Source: Tenacibaculum sp. Bg11-29 (GTDB lineage: Bacteria > Bacteroidota > Bacteroidia > Flavobacteriales > Flavobacteriaceae). Taken from it: 64,000 nt of DNA. Of this stretch, positions 26,231-34,453 are shown one piece after another. The translations under genes were made by a program, and so were the position numbers. The stretch is taken from NCBI RefSeq assembly GCF_002836595.1, contig NZ_PJBB01000003.1, positions 868,001 through 932,000 on the forward strand. The letters run 5' to 3'. Every line of letters begins with the position of its first letter. Position 1 is the first letter of the stretch. Below the pieces are notes generated by a model. That model saw only the letters and a program-made list of their open reading frames with translations, searched no databases and had not been told where the DNA came from.

Positions 26231-28447
26231 TTAGTGAGATATTAAATGAAAATCTAAATGTTTACGCTCTAAATCGGTATTTTTTACCTTTACAACAACT
26301 TTATCACCTAACTGTATTATATTATTTGATGATTGTCCTACGATAGCATATTGTTTCTCATCAAAAATATAATAATCATCTTTTATATCTCTAATTCTAA
26401 CCATTCCTTCACATTTGTTTGAAGAAATTTCAACATAAATACCCCATTCAGTTACACCAGAAATTACACCCTCAAATTCCTCATCTTGATGATCTTTCAT
26501 GTATTTAATTTGCATATACTTTATGCTAGATCGCTCCGCTTTTGCAGCCATTTCTTCCATTTGAGAAGAATGCTTACATTTTACCTCATATTCATCTGAT
26601 TTAGGAGAAGTTCCTCCATCTAAATAATGTTGTAATAAACGATGCGTCATTACATCAGGATATCTACGTATTGGTGATGTAAAATGAGAATAATAATCGA
26701 AAGCTAAACCATAATGCCCAATATTTTGAGTAGTATAAGCGGCTTTACTCATAGAACGTATAGCTAAAGTTTCCACCATATTAGCTTCACCTTTACCTTG
26801 AACATCAGCTAATAATTTATTTAAAGATTGTGATGTTTTTTCTTTTGTTTCAGTATTAATTTTATATCCGAATTTATTTATAATATTTTGTAATGAAGCC
26901 AATTTATCTATATTTGGTTCATCATGAGTACGGTATATAAATGTATTTTTTGTTTCTTTTCCTTTAGAAAAGCCAATAAATTCAGCTACTTTTCTGTTTG
27001 CTAACAACATAAACTCTTCTATTAGTTTATTAGCATCTTTAGATTCTTTAAAGAAAACTCCTACAGGATTTGCCTTTTCATCTAAATCAAACTTCACTTC
27101 AACTCTATCAAATGATATTGCACCAGCTTTCATACGTTTTTTACGTAGTTTTTTAGCTAATTCATCTAGTTTTAAGGTAGCTTCTACAATTTCTGGTGTT
27201 ACTTCATATTCTTTATCAATTATTGATATATCAAGCGGCATAGTGTACGGTTCGATGCTATCAGATAATTTACAGTTTTCAATGATTGCTTGTGCTTCTT
27301 CATATGCAAAACGCTGATCTGAATACGTTACTGTTCTACCAAACCATTGATTTACAATCTGTGTTTTTTCATTCATCTCAAAAACTGCAGAAAAGGTTAG
27401 TTTTTCTTCATGTGGTCGTAAAGAACAAACTCCGTTACTTAACATTTCAGGTAACATTGGTACAACTCTATCAACTAAATAAACTGATGTTGCTCTATCA
27501 TAAGCTTCATCATCTAAAATAGTTTTTGGTTGTAAATAATGTGATACATCTGCAATATGAATTCCTATTTCATAATTACCATTTTCTAATTTAGTAAATG
27601 ACAAAGCATCATCAAAATCTTTTGCGTCTTTAGGATCTATCGTAAAAGTTAAATCTTTACGCATATCACGACGTTTTCCTATTTCTGTTTCAGTAATTTC
27701 AATAGGTAAATTTTCAGCTTCTTTTTCAATCTCTTCTGCAAATTCATATGGCAATCCATATTCTAATAAAATAGAATGAATCTCCGTTTCATGGTCTCCT
27801 GGTTTACCTAAAACTTGTGTAATTTTTCCAAACGGGTTTTTAGAATTTTCTGGCCAGTCGGTCATTTGTACAACCACTTTGTCTCCATCTTCTGCTCCGT
27901 TTAATTTGTTTTGAGAAACAAATAAATCAGCAGACATTTTTTGACTATCTGGAATTACAAAACCAAAAGTTTTATTCATTTGTAAAACACCAACAAACTC
28001 AGTTTTTTTACGCTCAATAATTTCTACTACTTCAGCTTCTAATTTACTAGATCTTCGTTTTTTATAAACAAATGCCTTAACAGTATCTTGATGTAAACCT
28101 TTTCCTAAATTTATTGATGGAATAAAAATATCTTTCTCAAAGTCATCAGACATAAAATATCCATTTCCGTTAGATGTTAAATCTAACGTTCCAATATGAT
28201 ATTTACGGTCTTCGTTAATTTGGTACTTACCTCTATCTACTTCTTTAATTTTTTTTGTTTCATGTAATTCAACTAATTTTTTAAGTACTTGAGTTTTTCC
28301 GTCTGTATCAGAAATTCCCATTTTAGCTGAAATTTGTTTATGATTATAGGTCTTTGAACTATCTTCTTTTAATATTTTGAAAATCTTTAAAGTTAAGTCT
28401 CTAATTACTTTTCCTTTTTTTTTGTAGATTTTTTTCTTTCTTGTCAT
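26231..28447 (-). CDS. rnr: Ribonuclease R
   Basis: A 738-residue 3'-5' exoribonuclease that degrades structured RNA. The N-terminal helix-turn-helix (residues about 20-80), two cold-shock-like OB domains, and the RNB catalytic domain with TIDPKDAKDFDDALSF and GIHIADVSHYL are followed by a C-terminal S1 domain (EFEGVISGVTEWGIYVEIS). The Asp residues of the KDAKDFDD loop are the metal ligands. Length and order are normal. A divergent lipid-kinase gene starts about 114 bases away. Confidence 0.95.
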   Translation of the reverse strand: MTRKKKIYKKKGKVIRDLTLKIFKILKEDSSKTYNHKQISAKMGISDTDGKTQVLKKLVELHETKKIKEVDRGKYQINEDRKYHIGTLDLTSNGNGYFMSDDFEKDIFIPSINLGKGLHQDTVKAFVYKKRRSSKLEAEVVEIIERKKTEFVGVLQMNKTFGFVIPDSQKMSADLFVSQNKLNGAEDGDKVVVQMTDWPENSKNPFGKITQVLGKPGDHETEIHSILLEYGLPYEFAEEIEKEAENLPIEITETEIGKRRDMRKDLTFTIDPKDAKDFDDALSFTKLENGNYEIGIHIADVSHYLQPKTILDDEAYDRATSVYLVDRVVPMLPEMLSNGVCSLRPHEEKLTFSAVFEMNEKTQIVNQWFGRTVTYSDQRFAYEEAQAIIENCKLSDSIEPYTMPLDISIIDKEYEVTPEIVEATLKLDELAKKLRKKRMKAGAISFDRVEVKFDLDEKANPVGVFFKESKDANKLIEEFMLLANRKVAEFIGFSKGKETKNTFIYRTHDEPNIDKLASLQNIINKFGYKINTETKEKTSQSLNKLLADVQGKGEANMVETLAIRSMSKAAYTTQNIGHYGLAFDYYSHFTSPIRRYPDVMTHRLLQHYLDGGTSPKSDEYEVKCKHSSQMEEMAAKAERSSIKYMQIKYMKDHQDEEFEGVISGVTEWGIYVEISSNKCEGMVRIRDIKDDYYIFDEKQYAIVGQSSNNIIQLGDKVVVKVKNTDLERKHLDFHLISH

Positions 28448-28561
28448 TAATCTTTCTTCTTATTTTAATGTTACCAATTTACAAATAAATACATGCTAAT
28501 CTTTATTAAATAAATGTTATCAATCTATTTTGTATTTTGGCAATACTTTACTTTAATATTT

Positions 28562-29473
28562 ATGATACATTCTTGGTTTATAATTGCTAATCCTGTTTCA
28601 GGAAATAAAAAACTTTCTAAAAAATGGAAAGAAATTGAGCAGTTATTAAACGAAAAAAATATCGATTTTTCTTATGCTTTTACAGCGTATTCTAAACACG
28701 AGATTGAATTGGTACACACTGCTATTCAACAAGGTTATAGAAATATAATTTCCGTTGGTGGAGACGGTACACTACATCATGTAGTTAACGGAATTATGAC
28801 GCAAAGATATGTAAAATCTTCTAATATTACAGTTGGAGTGATTCCTTTAGGTACAGGAAACGATTGGATTAAGACTTATGACATACCAAATAACATAAAT
28901 AATGCAGTAAATTTAATTAAAAAAAAGAAGACTATTTTTCAAGATATAGGGCATTTACAATTAAGTAATACCGCTACTTTTTTTAATAATGTAGCTGGTA
29001 TAGGTTATGATGGATATGTTGTTAATAAGTTAAATAAACTAAAACGATTTGGCGCAATAGCCTACCTTTTAAGTGGAATTGCTGGTTTATTTTTATATAA
29101 AAAAACAAAATTTACTATTGAAGTTGATAATAAATCAATAAAAACAAAATGTTTAATGACTTTGTTTGGTATTTGTAAATACTCGGCAGGTGGTATGCAA
29201 TTAACTGATTACAAACATTCTAATGATGGTTTTTTTGATATTACAGTTGCTAAAAATTTAACTCTTTTAAATTTAATTGTAAATATTAAAAAATTATATA
29301 ATGGTTTAATAACAAAACATAACAAAGTAGAAACCTTTACTACAACTACTTTGTTAGTAACTCCTATGTGCACTAAAAATGAACCATTTATACAGGCCGA
29401 CGGTGAATTAATAGGAAAAGGAAAGGTAACAGCCTCAATCATTCATAAGGCACTACAATTTGTAATTTCATAA
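28562..29473 (+). CDS. Diacylglycerol/lipid kinase family protein
   Basis: A 303-residue YegS/DAGK-like lipid kinase that phosphorylates a diacylglycerol-type or sphingoid lipid with ATP. The family starts directly with an ANPVSGN strand, so I take the Met of MIHSWFIIANP as the start; an upstream frame adds 16 non-typical residues. The nucleotide-binding SVGGDGTLHHVVNG and GTGNDWI motifs are clear, and FNNVAGIGYDGYV and GEL-type blocks follow. No membrane helix is evident. It is divergent from rnr, and a small membrane protein follows. Confidence 0.88.
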   Translation: MIHSWFIIANPVSGNKKLSKKWKEIEQLLNEKNIDFSYAFTAYSKHEIELVHTAIQQGYRNIISVGGDGTLHHVVNGIMTQRYVKSSNITVGVIPLGTGNDWIKTYDIPNNINNAVNLIKKKKTIFQDIGHLQLSNTATFFNNVAGIGYDGYVVNKLNKLKRFGAIAYLLSGIAGLFLYKKTKFTIEVDNKSIKTKCLMTLFGICKYSAGGMQLTDYKHSNDGFFDITVAKNLTLLNLIVNIKKLYNGLITKHNKVETFTTTTLLVTPMCTKNEPFIQADGELIGKGKVTASIIHKALQFVIS

Positions 29474-29545
29474 AAAATAAAATAATTTTAACAAAACTGT
29501 AACATTTATAAATAGGTATCGTCTTTATATAAGAAGTCGTAGCTT

Positions 29546-29713
29546 ATGAAAAACTTACGTAAAATAATTGCTTTATTTATATTCATATTTATTACAGGTA
29601 TTATTGTAACTGTAGTAAGTATTAATACTACTTTAAATAAAAAAGCACCTACAGAGCTTGTAAAAGCTAAAGACACCTTAAATCTTATTAAAACAAGTAA
29701 TAAGACAGTATAA
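29546..29713 (+). CDS. Small single-pass membrane protein (55 aa)
   Basis: A 55-residue reading frame with a basic start (MKNLRKI), a hydrophobic helix of about 20 residues (IALFIFIFITGIIVTVV) and a Lys/Thr-rich tail. This is the layout of a small membrane-anchored protein with its tail outside the cytoplasm. It lies 72 bases after the lipid kinase gene and just before the candidate origin. No family is recognised. Confidence 0.5.
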   Translation: MKNLRKIIALFIFIFITGIIVTVVSINTTLNKKAPTELVKAKDTLNLIKTSNKTV

Positions 29714-30373
29714 CAGCACCTTATTACGTTTTATTCTTATTTATCAACATCATTAGTTTTATATACTTAAAATTAAGAATTTTATTCTTTTAAGTTGTTT
29801 CTACTATAGATTCTTAATTTCTAAAATTTTCTATTTTTTAAAATTAGATGTTATTAACATATATAATATATATATAAAAGATTTTTAAAATTTAAAAAAA
29901 GAAATGATTGTTATTATAGTGTGTTAATATGTAGTATAAATAAATGATTTAAATTTTGGTCATATCACTTATTAAATAAAATAAACATCTTATTATATAA
30001 ATAACATGTTTAAAATCAACTATAAAATAGAGTTATTAACAATAGTTATAAACAGATGTAAACTAAAAAATATTAATAGTTAATTTTATTTTCATTGTAA
30101 AGAAGAGGTTAATTTTATGTTGATAAATGTTTGTTAGAAACTCATAAAAAAAGTTGCGTATGTCATACTACTCGCTGTATTGTTAAAAAAAATGAAATAA
30201 TCAAATAAACTTTTTAAAATATACTATTACTTCTTAACAATTAACTAATACTACTTAAGTACTTTATATTTAGTAGTTTATTAAGAATACTAAAAAAAGC
30301 ATTGTTAATTACTGTTGATAACCGTGAATAACTGTATTTTTGTAGTAGACAACTAAATTAAAATCAACAAATT
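29714..30373. other. oriC: Candidate chromosomal replication origin (oriC)
   Basis: A 660-base, very AT-rich, gene-free segment. It contains six matches to TTATNAACA, a DnaA-box-like 9-mer: 29741-29749, 29851-29859, 30033-30041, 30046-30054 on the plus strand, and 30117-30125 and 30313-30321 on the minus strand (as TGTTGATAA). The last is followed at 30323-30331 by CGTGAATAA, the reverse of TTATTCACG, giving a box pair. An AT-only run at about 29859-29880 could be an unwinding element. By base composition I would expect fewer than one such 9-mer by chance (hand estimate). parS-like sites lie 8-10 kb away at mnmG. dnaA is not in the window, which is common in Bacteroidota. Confidence 0.5.
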
Positions 30374-30808
30374 ATGACAATTTCCATCGGAAACGACCAT
30401 GCAGGTACCGAATATAAATTTGAAATTATAAAGTTATTAGAAGAATTAGGTCATAAAGTAATTAATTTTGGAACTAATGATTCAAATAGTATGGATTATC
30501 CTGATGCTATTCATCCAACAGCAGAAGCAGTAGAAACTGAACAAGCAGAAATGGGTATTATTTTATGTGGTAGTGGTAATGGTGCACAAATGACTGCAAA
30601 TAAACACCAAGGTGTACGTGCAGCTTTATGTTGGAATAATGAGTTAGTAGCATTAACACGTCAACACAATAATGCTAATATTTTAACGATCCCTGCAAGA
30701 TTTGTATCATTACAACAAGCTTTAGGTTTTGTAAAATTATTTTTAACTACAGAGTTCGAAGGTGGAAGACATGCTGATAGAGTAAATAAAATAGCATGTA
30801 ATTGCTAA
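30374..30808 (+). CDS. rpiB: Ribose-5-phosphate isomerase B
   Basis: A 144-residue RpiB/LacA enzyme that interconverts ribose 5-phosphate and ribulose 5-phosphate in the pentose phosphate pathway. The GNDHAGTEYK segment supplies Asp8 and His9, and the active-site base is Cys65 in ILCGSGNGAQM. The HNNANILTIPARF and GGRHADRV segments bind phosphate. It is the first gene to the right of the candidate origin, with a TATTTTTG box at 30335-30342 as possible -7 element. A GNAT gene follows after 38 bases. Confidence 0.95.
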   Translation: MTISIGNDHAGTEYKFEIIKLLEELGHKVINFGTNDSNSMDYPDAIHPTAEAVETEQAEMGIILCGSGNGAQMTANKHQGVRAALCWNNELVALTRQHNNANILTIPARFVSLQQALGFVKLFLTTEFEGGRHADRVNKIACNC

Positions 30809-30846
30809 TAAGTTTTTTATAAAGTATTTTTAATAAAATTATTTAA

Positions 30847-31293
30847 ATGAAATTTTTAATAAAAAATTTTAAAGAATTAACAACTTCAGAATTGTATGAG
30901 ATTCTTCAATTACGTTCTGAAGTTTTTGTTGTGGAACAAGATTGTGTATATCAAGATCTTGATGGAAAAGATAACAAAGCATTACACGTTATAGGTATTA
31001 AGGAAGATAAAATTATAGCTTATACACGTTTATTTAATAGTGGACAATATTTTAATACACCTAGTATTGGTAGGGTTGTAGTTAAAGATACAGAGCGTAA
31101 GTATGGTTATGGTCATGATTTAATAAAAGCTTCTATACAAGCAATTGTTAATAACTATAACGAAAATAAAATAACGATTTCTGCACAAACTTATTTACAA
31201 AAATTTTATGAATCTCATGGGTTTGTAAAAGTTGGAGAAGAGTATTTAGAGGATGGTATTAAACATATTAAGATGTTATGTGTAAGCGAATAA
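30847..31293 (+). CDS. ElaA-like GNAT N-acetyltransferase
   Basis: A 148-residue acyl-CoA N-acyltransferase of the ElaA group. The family-typical LYEILQLRSEVFVVEQDCVYQDLDG stretch and the acetyl-CoA-binding IGRVVVKDTERKYGYGHDLI are present, and the C-terminal LQKFYESHGFVKVGEEYLEDGI strand-helix is standard. The substrate is unknown. It probably shares a transcript with rpiB. Confidence 0.88.
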   Translation: MKFLIKNFKELTTSELYEILQLRSEVFVVEQDCVYQDLDGKDNKALHVIGIKEDKIIAYTRLFNSGQYFNTPSIGRVVVKDTERKYGYGHDLIKASIQAIVNNYNENKITISAQTYLQKFYESHGFVKVGEEYLEDGIKHIKMLCVSE

Positions 31294-31382
31294 TATACTT
31301 CTAAAATAGGTTGATTAAAACCATAAATAAATCCTATTTAAAAATGACATTATCTACCCTGATTTAAAATAAATATTTTTAC

Positions 31383-31424
31383 ATATAATTACGGAACAAT
31401 CATTCCGTAATTATATTACATTTG
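31383..31424 (+). promoter_or_regulatory. Operator palindrome overlapping a promoter (TetR site 1)
   Basis: ATATAATTACGGAA (31383-31396) is exactly repeated in inverted form at 31403-31416 with a 6-base spacer. A TACATTTG -7 box follows immediately at 31417-31424, 27 bases ahead of the flavodoxin-like start. Binding here would block transcription. The core TACGGAACAAT is shared with the site in front of the TetR gene. Confidence 0.8.
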
Positions 31425-31450
31425 TATTATTAACATATACAAAAAGACTT

Positions 31451-32044
31451 ATGAGTAACAAACAAGTAACAATTGCTATTATTTTTCACAGTGGTTATGG
31501 GCATACAAAAAAATTAGCTGAAGCAGTTTTAAGAGGAGTAAATCAAAATAAATTTTCAAGCTATTTATTTTATGACGTAAAAGAAGCTCAAACAAAATGG
31601 AATGAGTTGGCATTAGCTGATGCCATTATTTTTGGTTCTCCAACATATATGGGCTCTGCATCTGCACAATTTAAAGAGTTTATGGATGCTACTTCTAAAA
31701 ACGTTTTTTACAAAGGTTTTGTTTGGAAAGATAAACTTGCTGCGGGATTTACAAATTCAGCATCAAGAGCTGGAGATAAATTAAATGTACTATTACAATT
31801 TACTGTATTTGCAGCTCAACATGGTATGCATTGGATAAATTTAGGTTTACCTCCAGCAAATAATTCAACAACAGGCTCTGAAAATGATTTGAATAGAAAT
31901 GGTTATTGGCTTGGAGCTGCTGCTCAATCAGATGCTGATCTAGGGCCTGAATTGGCTCCTTCAAATTCTGACCTTAAAACAGGAGAACACTTGGGGGCTC
32001 GTGTTACTACTGCTGCTTTGCAATTTAAATACGGGAAAGAGTAA
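31451..32044 (+). CDS. WrbA-like flavodoxin/NAD(P)H oxidoreductase
   Basis: A 197-residue flavodoxin-fold protein, probably an NAD(P)H:quinone or nitroreductase-type flavoenzyme. The FMN phosphate loop SGYGHTKKLAE is at residues ~14-24, and the flavin-contact segments GSPTYMGSASAQFKEFMD and AGFTNSASRAGDK follow, as in WrbA. No signal peptide is seen. It lies between two copies of a TetR operator and just ahead of the TetR gene, so it is the likely target of that repressor and probably serves in detoxification of an electrophilic or quinone-like compound (inference). Confidence 0.85.
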   Translation: MSNKQVTIAIIFHSGYGHTKKLAEAVLRGVNQNKFSSYLFYDVKEAQTKWNELALADAIIFGSPTYMGSASAQFKEFMDATSKNVFYKGFVWKDKLAAGFTNSASRAGDKLNVLLQFTVFAAQHGMHWINLGLPPANNSTTGSENDLNRNGYWLGAAAQSDADLGPELAPSNSDLKTGEHLGARVTTAALQFKYGKE

Positions 32045-32051
32045 AAAAACT

Positions 32052-32085
32052 ATCCAAATACGGAACAATTGTTCCGTATTTGGAT
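32052..32085 (+). promoter_or_regulatory. Operator palindrome (TetR site 2)
   Basis: A 34-base perfect palindrome centred between 32068 and 32069. Its left half reads ATCCAAATACGGAACAA. It shares the 20-base core TACGGAACAATNNTTCCGTA with site 1 and lies 41 bases before the TetR start, so it is the autoregulatory operator. A terminator role for the flavodoxin gene is also possible, although no U-run follows. Confidence 0.8.
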
Positions 32086-32126
32086 TAACTTTATAAATTA
32101 ATTATTTTATAAAGCACCTTTTAGAT

Positions 32127-32705
32127 ATGGCTAGGTTAAAAGAATTTGATGAAATAGAGATCTTAGATAAAGCAATGAATCTTTTTTGGCATAAAGGTTA
32201 TGTAGCTACTTCTGCTCAAGATTTAGTTAAAGAACTAGGAATAAGTAGATCTAGTTTATATGATACCTTTGATGACAAAAAAACACTCTACATCAAATCT
32301 CTAAAACGATATACACAAACACAAAGCACGGATTTAATCGATTTTTTGAATTCTGGAAATGATTTTAAATTCGTAATAAATTTAGTGTTTAATAAAATAA
32401 TAAAACAAAGTTTAGAAGATTCAAAAAAAAAAGGCTGCTTTATTGTAAATTCTTCTATTGAATTTTCTTGTAATAGTTCTGAAATTTCAAATATTATCAA
32501 TGAAAATAATGATAAAATTAAAGAAGCTATTACAGAACTAATTAAAAGATCTCAAGATAATGGACGTTTATCGATAGAGATAGAAGCTCAAAAAATGTCT
32601 AGTTTTGTTTATAACAATATTTTAGGTTTTAGAGTAATGTTGAGATCTGGAGCAAACAAAGATGAATTACAAGATATTGTTTCTTTAATTTTAAAATCAT
32701 ATTGA
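32127..32705 (+). CDS. TetR family transcriptional repressor
   Basis: A 192-residue TetR regulator. Residues 10-55 form the helix-turn-helix with the typical FWHKGYVATSAQDLVKELGISRSSLYDTFDDKKTLY. The C-terminal ligand domain contains KKGCFIVNSSIEF, a segment common in the subgroup that regulates oxidoreductases in response to reactive or aromatic compounds; the Cys in KKGC is worth noting as a possible sensor. It follows the flavodoxin-like gene and carries a matching operator on either side of it. Confidence 0.9.
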   Translation: MARLKEFDEIEILDKAMNLFWHKGYVATSAQDLVKELGISRSSLYDTFDDKKTLYIKSLKRYTQTQSTDLIDFLNSGNDFKFVINLVFNKIIKQSLEDSKKKGCFIVNSSIEFSCNSSEISNIINENNDKIKEAITELIKRSQDNGRLSIEIEAQKMSSFVYNNILGFRVMLRSGANKDELQDIVSLILKSY

Positions 32706-32986
32706 AGATATAGTGCCAACACATAACAATGGTTATAGTTAATACAGGTTTAGGTGCTTAACCCAAAGTTTAGTGTATTTTTATAAAGTCCTTCAAATCT
32801 TTTGATTTGGCTTTAAAAATAAAAAGATAAAACAAAATAAAAAGTTTTGGATAAGTGCTTAATCGAAAGTTTACTACTTTAAATTCCCATACTAACCATA
32901 GGTACTGTGTTAAAAAATAAATTTTTTATTTAAAATTTTAGGAAATAAGTTGATTCATCAAATTATTACCCTGTGCAGCAAGAGTT
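32706..32986. other. Gene-free stretch with imperfect direct repeats
   Basis: No reading frame is supported. Two related 21-base blocks, beginning GTGCTTAACCCAAAG near 32753 and GTGCTTAATCGAAAG near 32856, are imperfect direct copies. Together with the remnants that follow, this looks like an area of past insertions. Confidence 0.4.
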
Positions 32987-33400
32987 TTATGCTTTTTGCT
33001 GCTTTTTATTTTCAAATTCAGTATCATAATTTTCTTCATTCTTCCATAAGGTAAATATTAATATTAAAAGTTTTCGCTGTACAGCTACTAAAGCTACCAA
33101 TGGTTTCGCTTTCCTTGGTTTTAATCTATTGTAAAATTTTTTTAAAGTAGGATTACAGCGAACACAGGTCATTGAAGGCATATGTAAAGTAGCTCTGATA
33201 TGACTATTTCCCCTTTTACTGATTCTTGTTTTTCCTTTAAAATTACCAGACTCCCTTAATATAATATCATAGCCTGCATAACTCGACAACTGTTTTGCAT
33301 TAACCATTGATTCAAAACCCAAAGTCTCGTCAACAATCGTTGCTGCTGAGATAAAAGAGAAAGGTTGGAAATAAGTTAGAGGTGGATATTGGTGTAACAT
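32987..33400 (-). mobile_element. IS110-family transposase remnant (C-terminal part)
   Basis: A 137-residue frame resembles only the C-terminal Transposase_20 domain of IS110/IS1111 enzymes: FISAATIVDETLGFE, AKQLSSYAGYD, GKTRISKRGNSHIRATLHMPSM. The N-terminal RuvC-like catalytic (DEDD) half is missing and the first ~13 residues do not fit the family, so the element is a truncated, inactive remnant. IS110 elements lack long terminal repeats, so ends cannot be drawn. A decayed GIY-YIG gene on the other strand lies just upstream. Confidence 0.85.
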
Positions 33401-33474
33401 TGGAGAATATGAAACTATAAAGAATTTACAATCTCACAATCACTTCTTAAGAGTAAAAGTAGATGAAATAAAAC

Positions 33475-33799
33475 TATATTATTTTTGCTTTAAGTTTAGA
33501 AGAAGGAAAATTTTATATTGGATATACTACGAATTTTGAACTAGCACAAAAAAATAATTTTAAAAGAAAAGCCTCAAAATGGACACAAATGTATAAACCA
33601 ATAGAAGTTCTTTTAAACTTGGAATTTTGAAAGTAAAAACGGAAAAATAGATATGAACTTTGTAGATGAAAAAGTACATATGTATATTGAAAAATATTCA
33701 GCTATAAATATTAGAGGAGGTTCTTATATTATTATGAATGATGAATTACATTTAAAAAAAGTTAAATTAAGCATTGCTCAATCGAGTAGACGACTCTAA
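33475..33799 (+). pseudogene. Frameshifted GIY-YIG nuclease-like gene
   Basis: Two frames together encode one GIY-YIG-like domain of a family seen in Flavobacteriia. The first frame begins YIIFALSLEEGKFYIGYTTN and runs through KASKWTQMYKPIEVLL to a stop at 33628. The second, shifted by one base, continues ESKNGKIDMNFVDEKVH and ends with the conserved IRGGSY block and a stop at 33799. The slip falls in the TTTT run near 33625. No start codon fits the first frame. The gene is probably dead, although a single-base sequencing error in the run cannot be excluded for the shift itself. Confidence 0.65.
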
Positions 33800-33880
33800 T
33801 ATATCCAATAAATAAATACTATTTTTAAGTGGTGTTAAATTTGTATTTATTATGTTTTCATTATCAATTAATATTAAAAA

Positions 33881-34450
33881 TTAGACCAATTCTCCAACCT
33901 CAATAACTTCTCCAGGTTTCATATTATTTAAAAGAATATCACCAATACGAACTCTAACTAAGCGAAGTGTAGGAAAACCAACAGCAGCAGTCATTTTGCG
34001 AACCTGTCTAAATTTTCCTTCTCTAATAATTATTGAAACCCAACTTGTTGGTCCATGACGATCATCACGAATTTTTTGGTTTTGTAACGGAAATTTAGGA
34101 TCTTCTATTAAAAAAGATTTCCCTGGTAAAGTCATATATTTTTTACCATCAAACCCAATTTCTACACCTTCTTTTAGTTTTTCTACAGCTTCTTGAGTAA
34201 TAACACCATCTACTTGTACGTAGTATTCTTTTTCTACTTTTTTACTACGCACTTGCGCGCTTACCTTACCATCAGTTGTTAATAACAATAATCCTTCAGA
34301 AGTAACATCTAAACGACCTATAGCCATTGTTCCCTCAGGAAAACTATATAATTCACCTAATAATTTTTTCTTTCTCTTAGTTTGATTGTTAATAAACTGA
34401 GATAAAAAACCATAAGGCTTATGAATTATAAAGTGTTTGTGATTTTCCAT
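33881..34450 (-). CDS. RluE/RsuA-family rRNA pseudouridine synthase
   Basis: A 189-residue pseudouridine synthase that isomerises a uridine in ribosomal RNA. The catalytic Asp48 is in AIGRLDVTSEGLLLLT, preceded by the family opening IIHKPYGFLSQF, and the C-terminal blocks EGKFRQVRKMTAAVGFPTLRLVR are clear. It lacks an N-terminal S4 domain, which is the RluE layout (E. coli RluE modifies U2457 of 23S rRNA); the exact site here is inferred only. It is 3 bases after the copper-receptor gene, so it is at the end of that operon. Confidence 0.9.
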   Translation of the reverse strand: MENHKHFIIHKPYGFLSQFINNQTKRKKKLLGELYSFPEGTMAIGRLDVTSEGLLLLTTDGKVSAQVRSKKVEKEYYVQVDGVITQEAVEKLKEGVEIGFDGKKYMTLPGKSFLIEDPKFPLQNQKIRDDRHGPTSWVSIIIREGKFRQVRKMTAAVGFPTLRLVRVRIGDILLNNMKPGEVIEVGELV

Positions 34451-34453
34451 GTA

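Noticed and set aside
29714..30373. Small RNA or tRNA gene in the long intergenic region
   Set aside because: No cloverleaf, GC-rich stem or terminator was visible; DnaA-box-like clustering explains the segment better.
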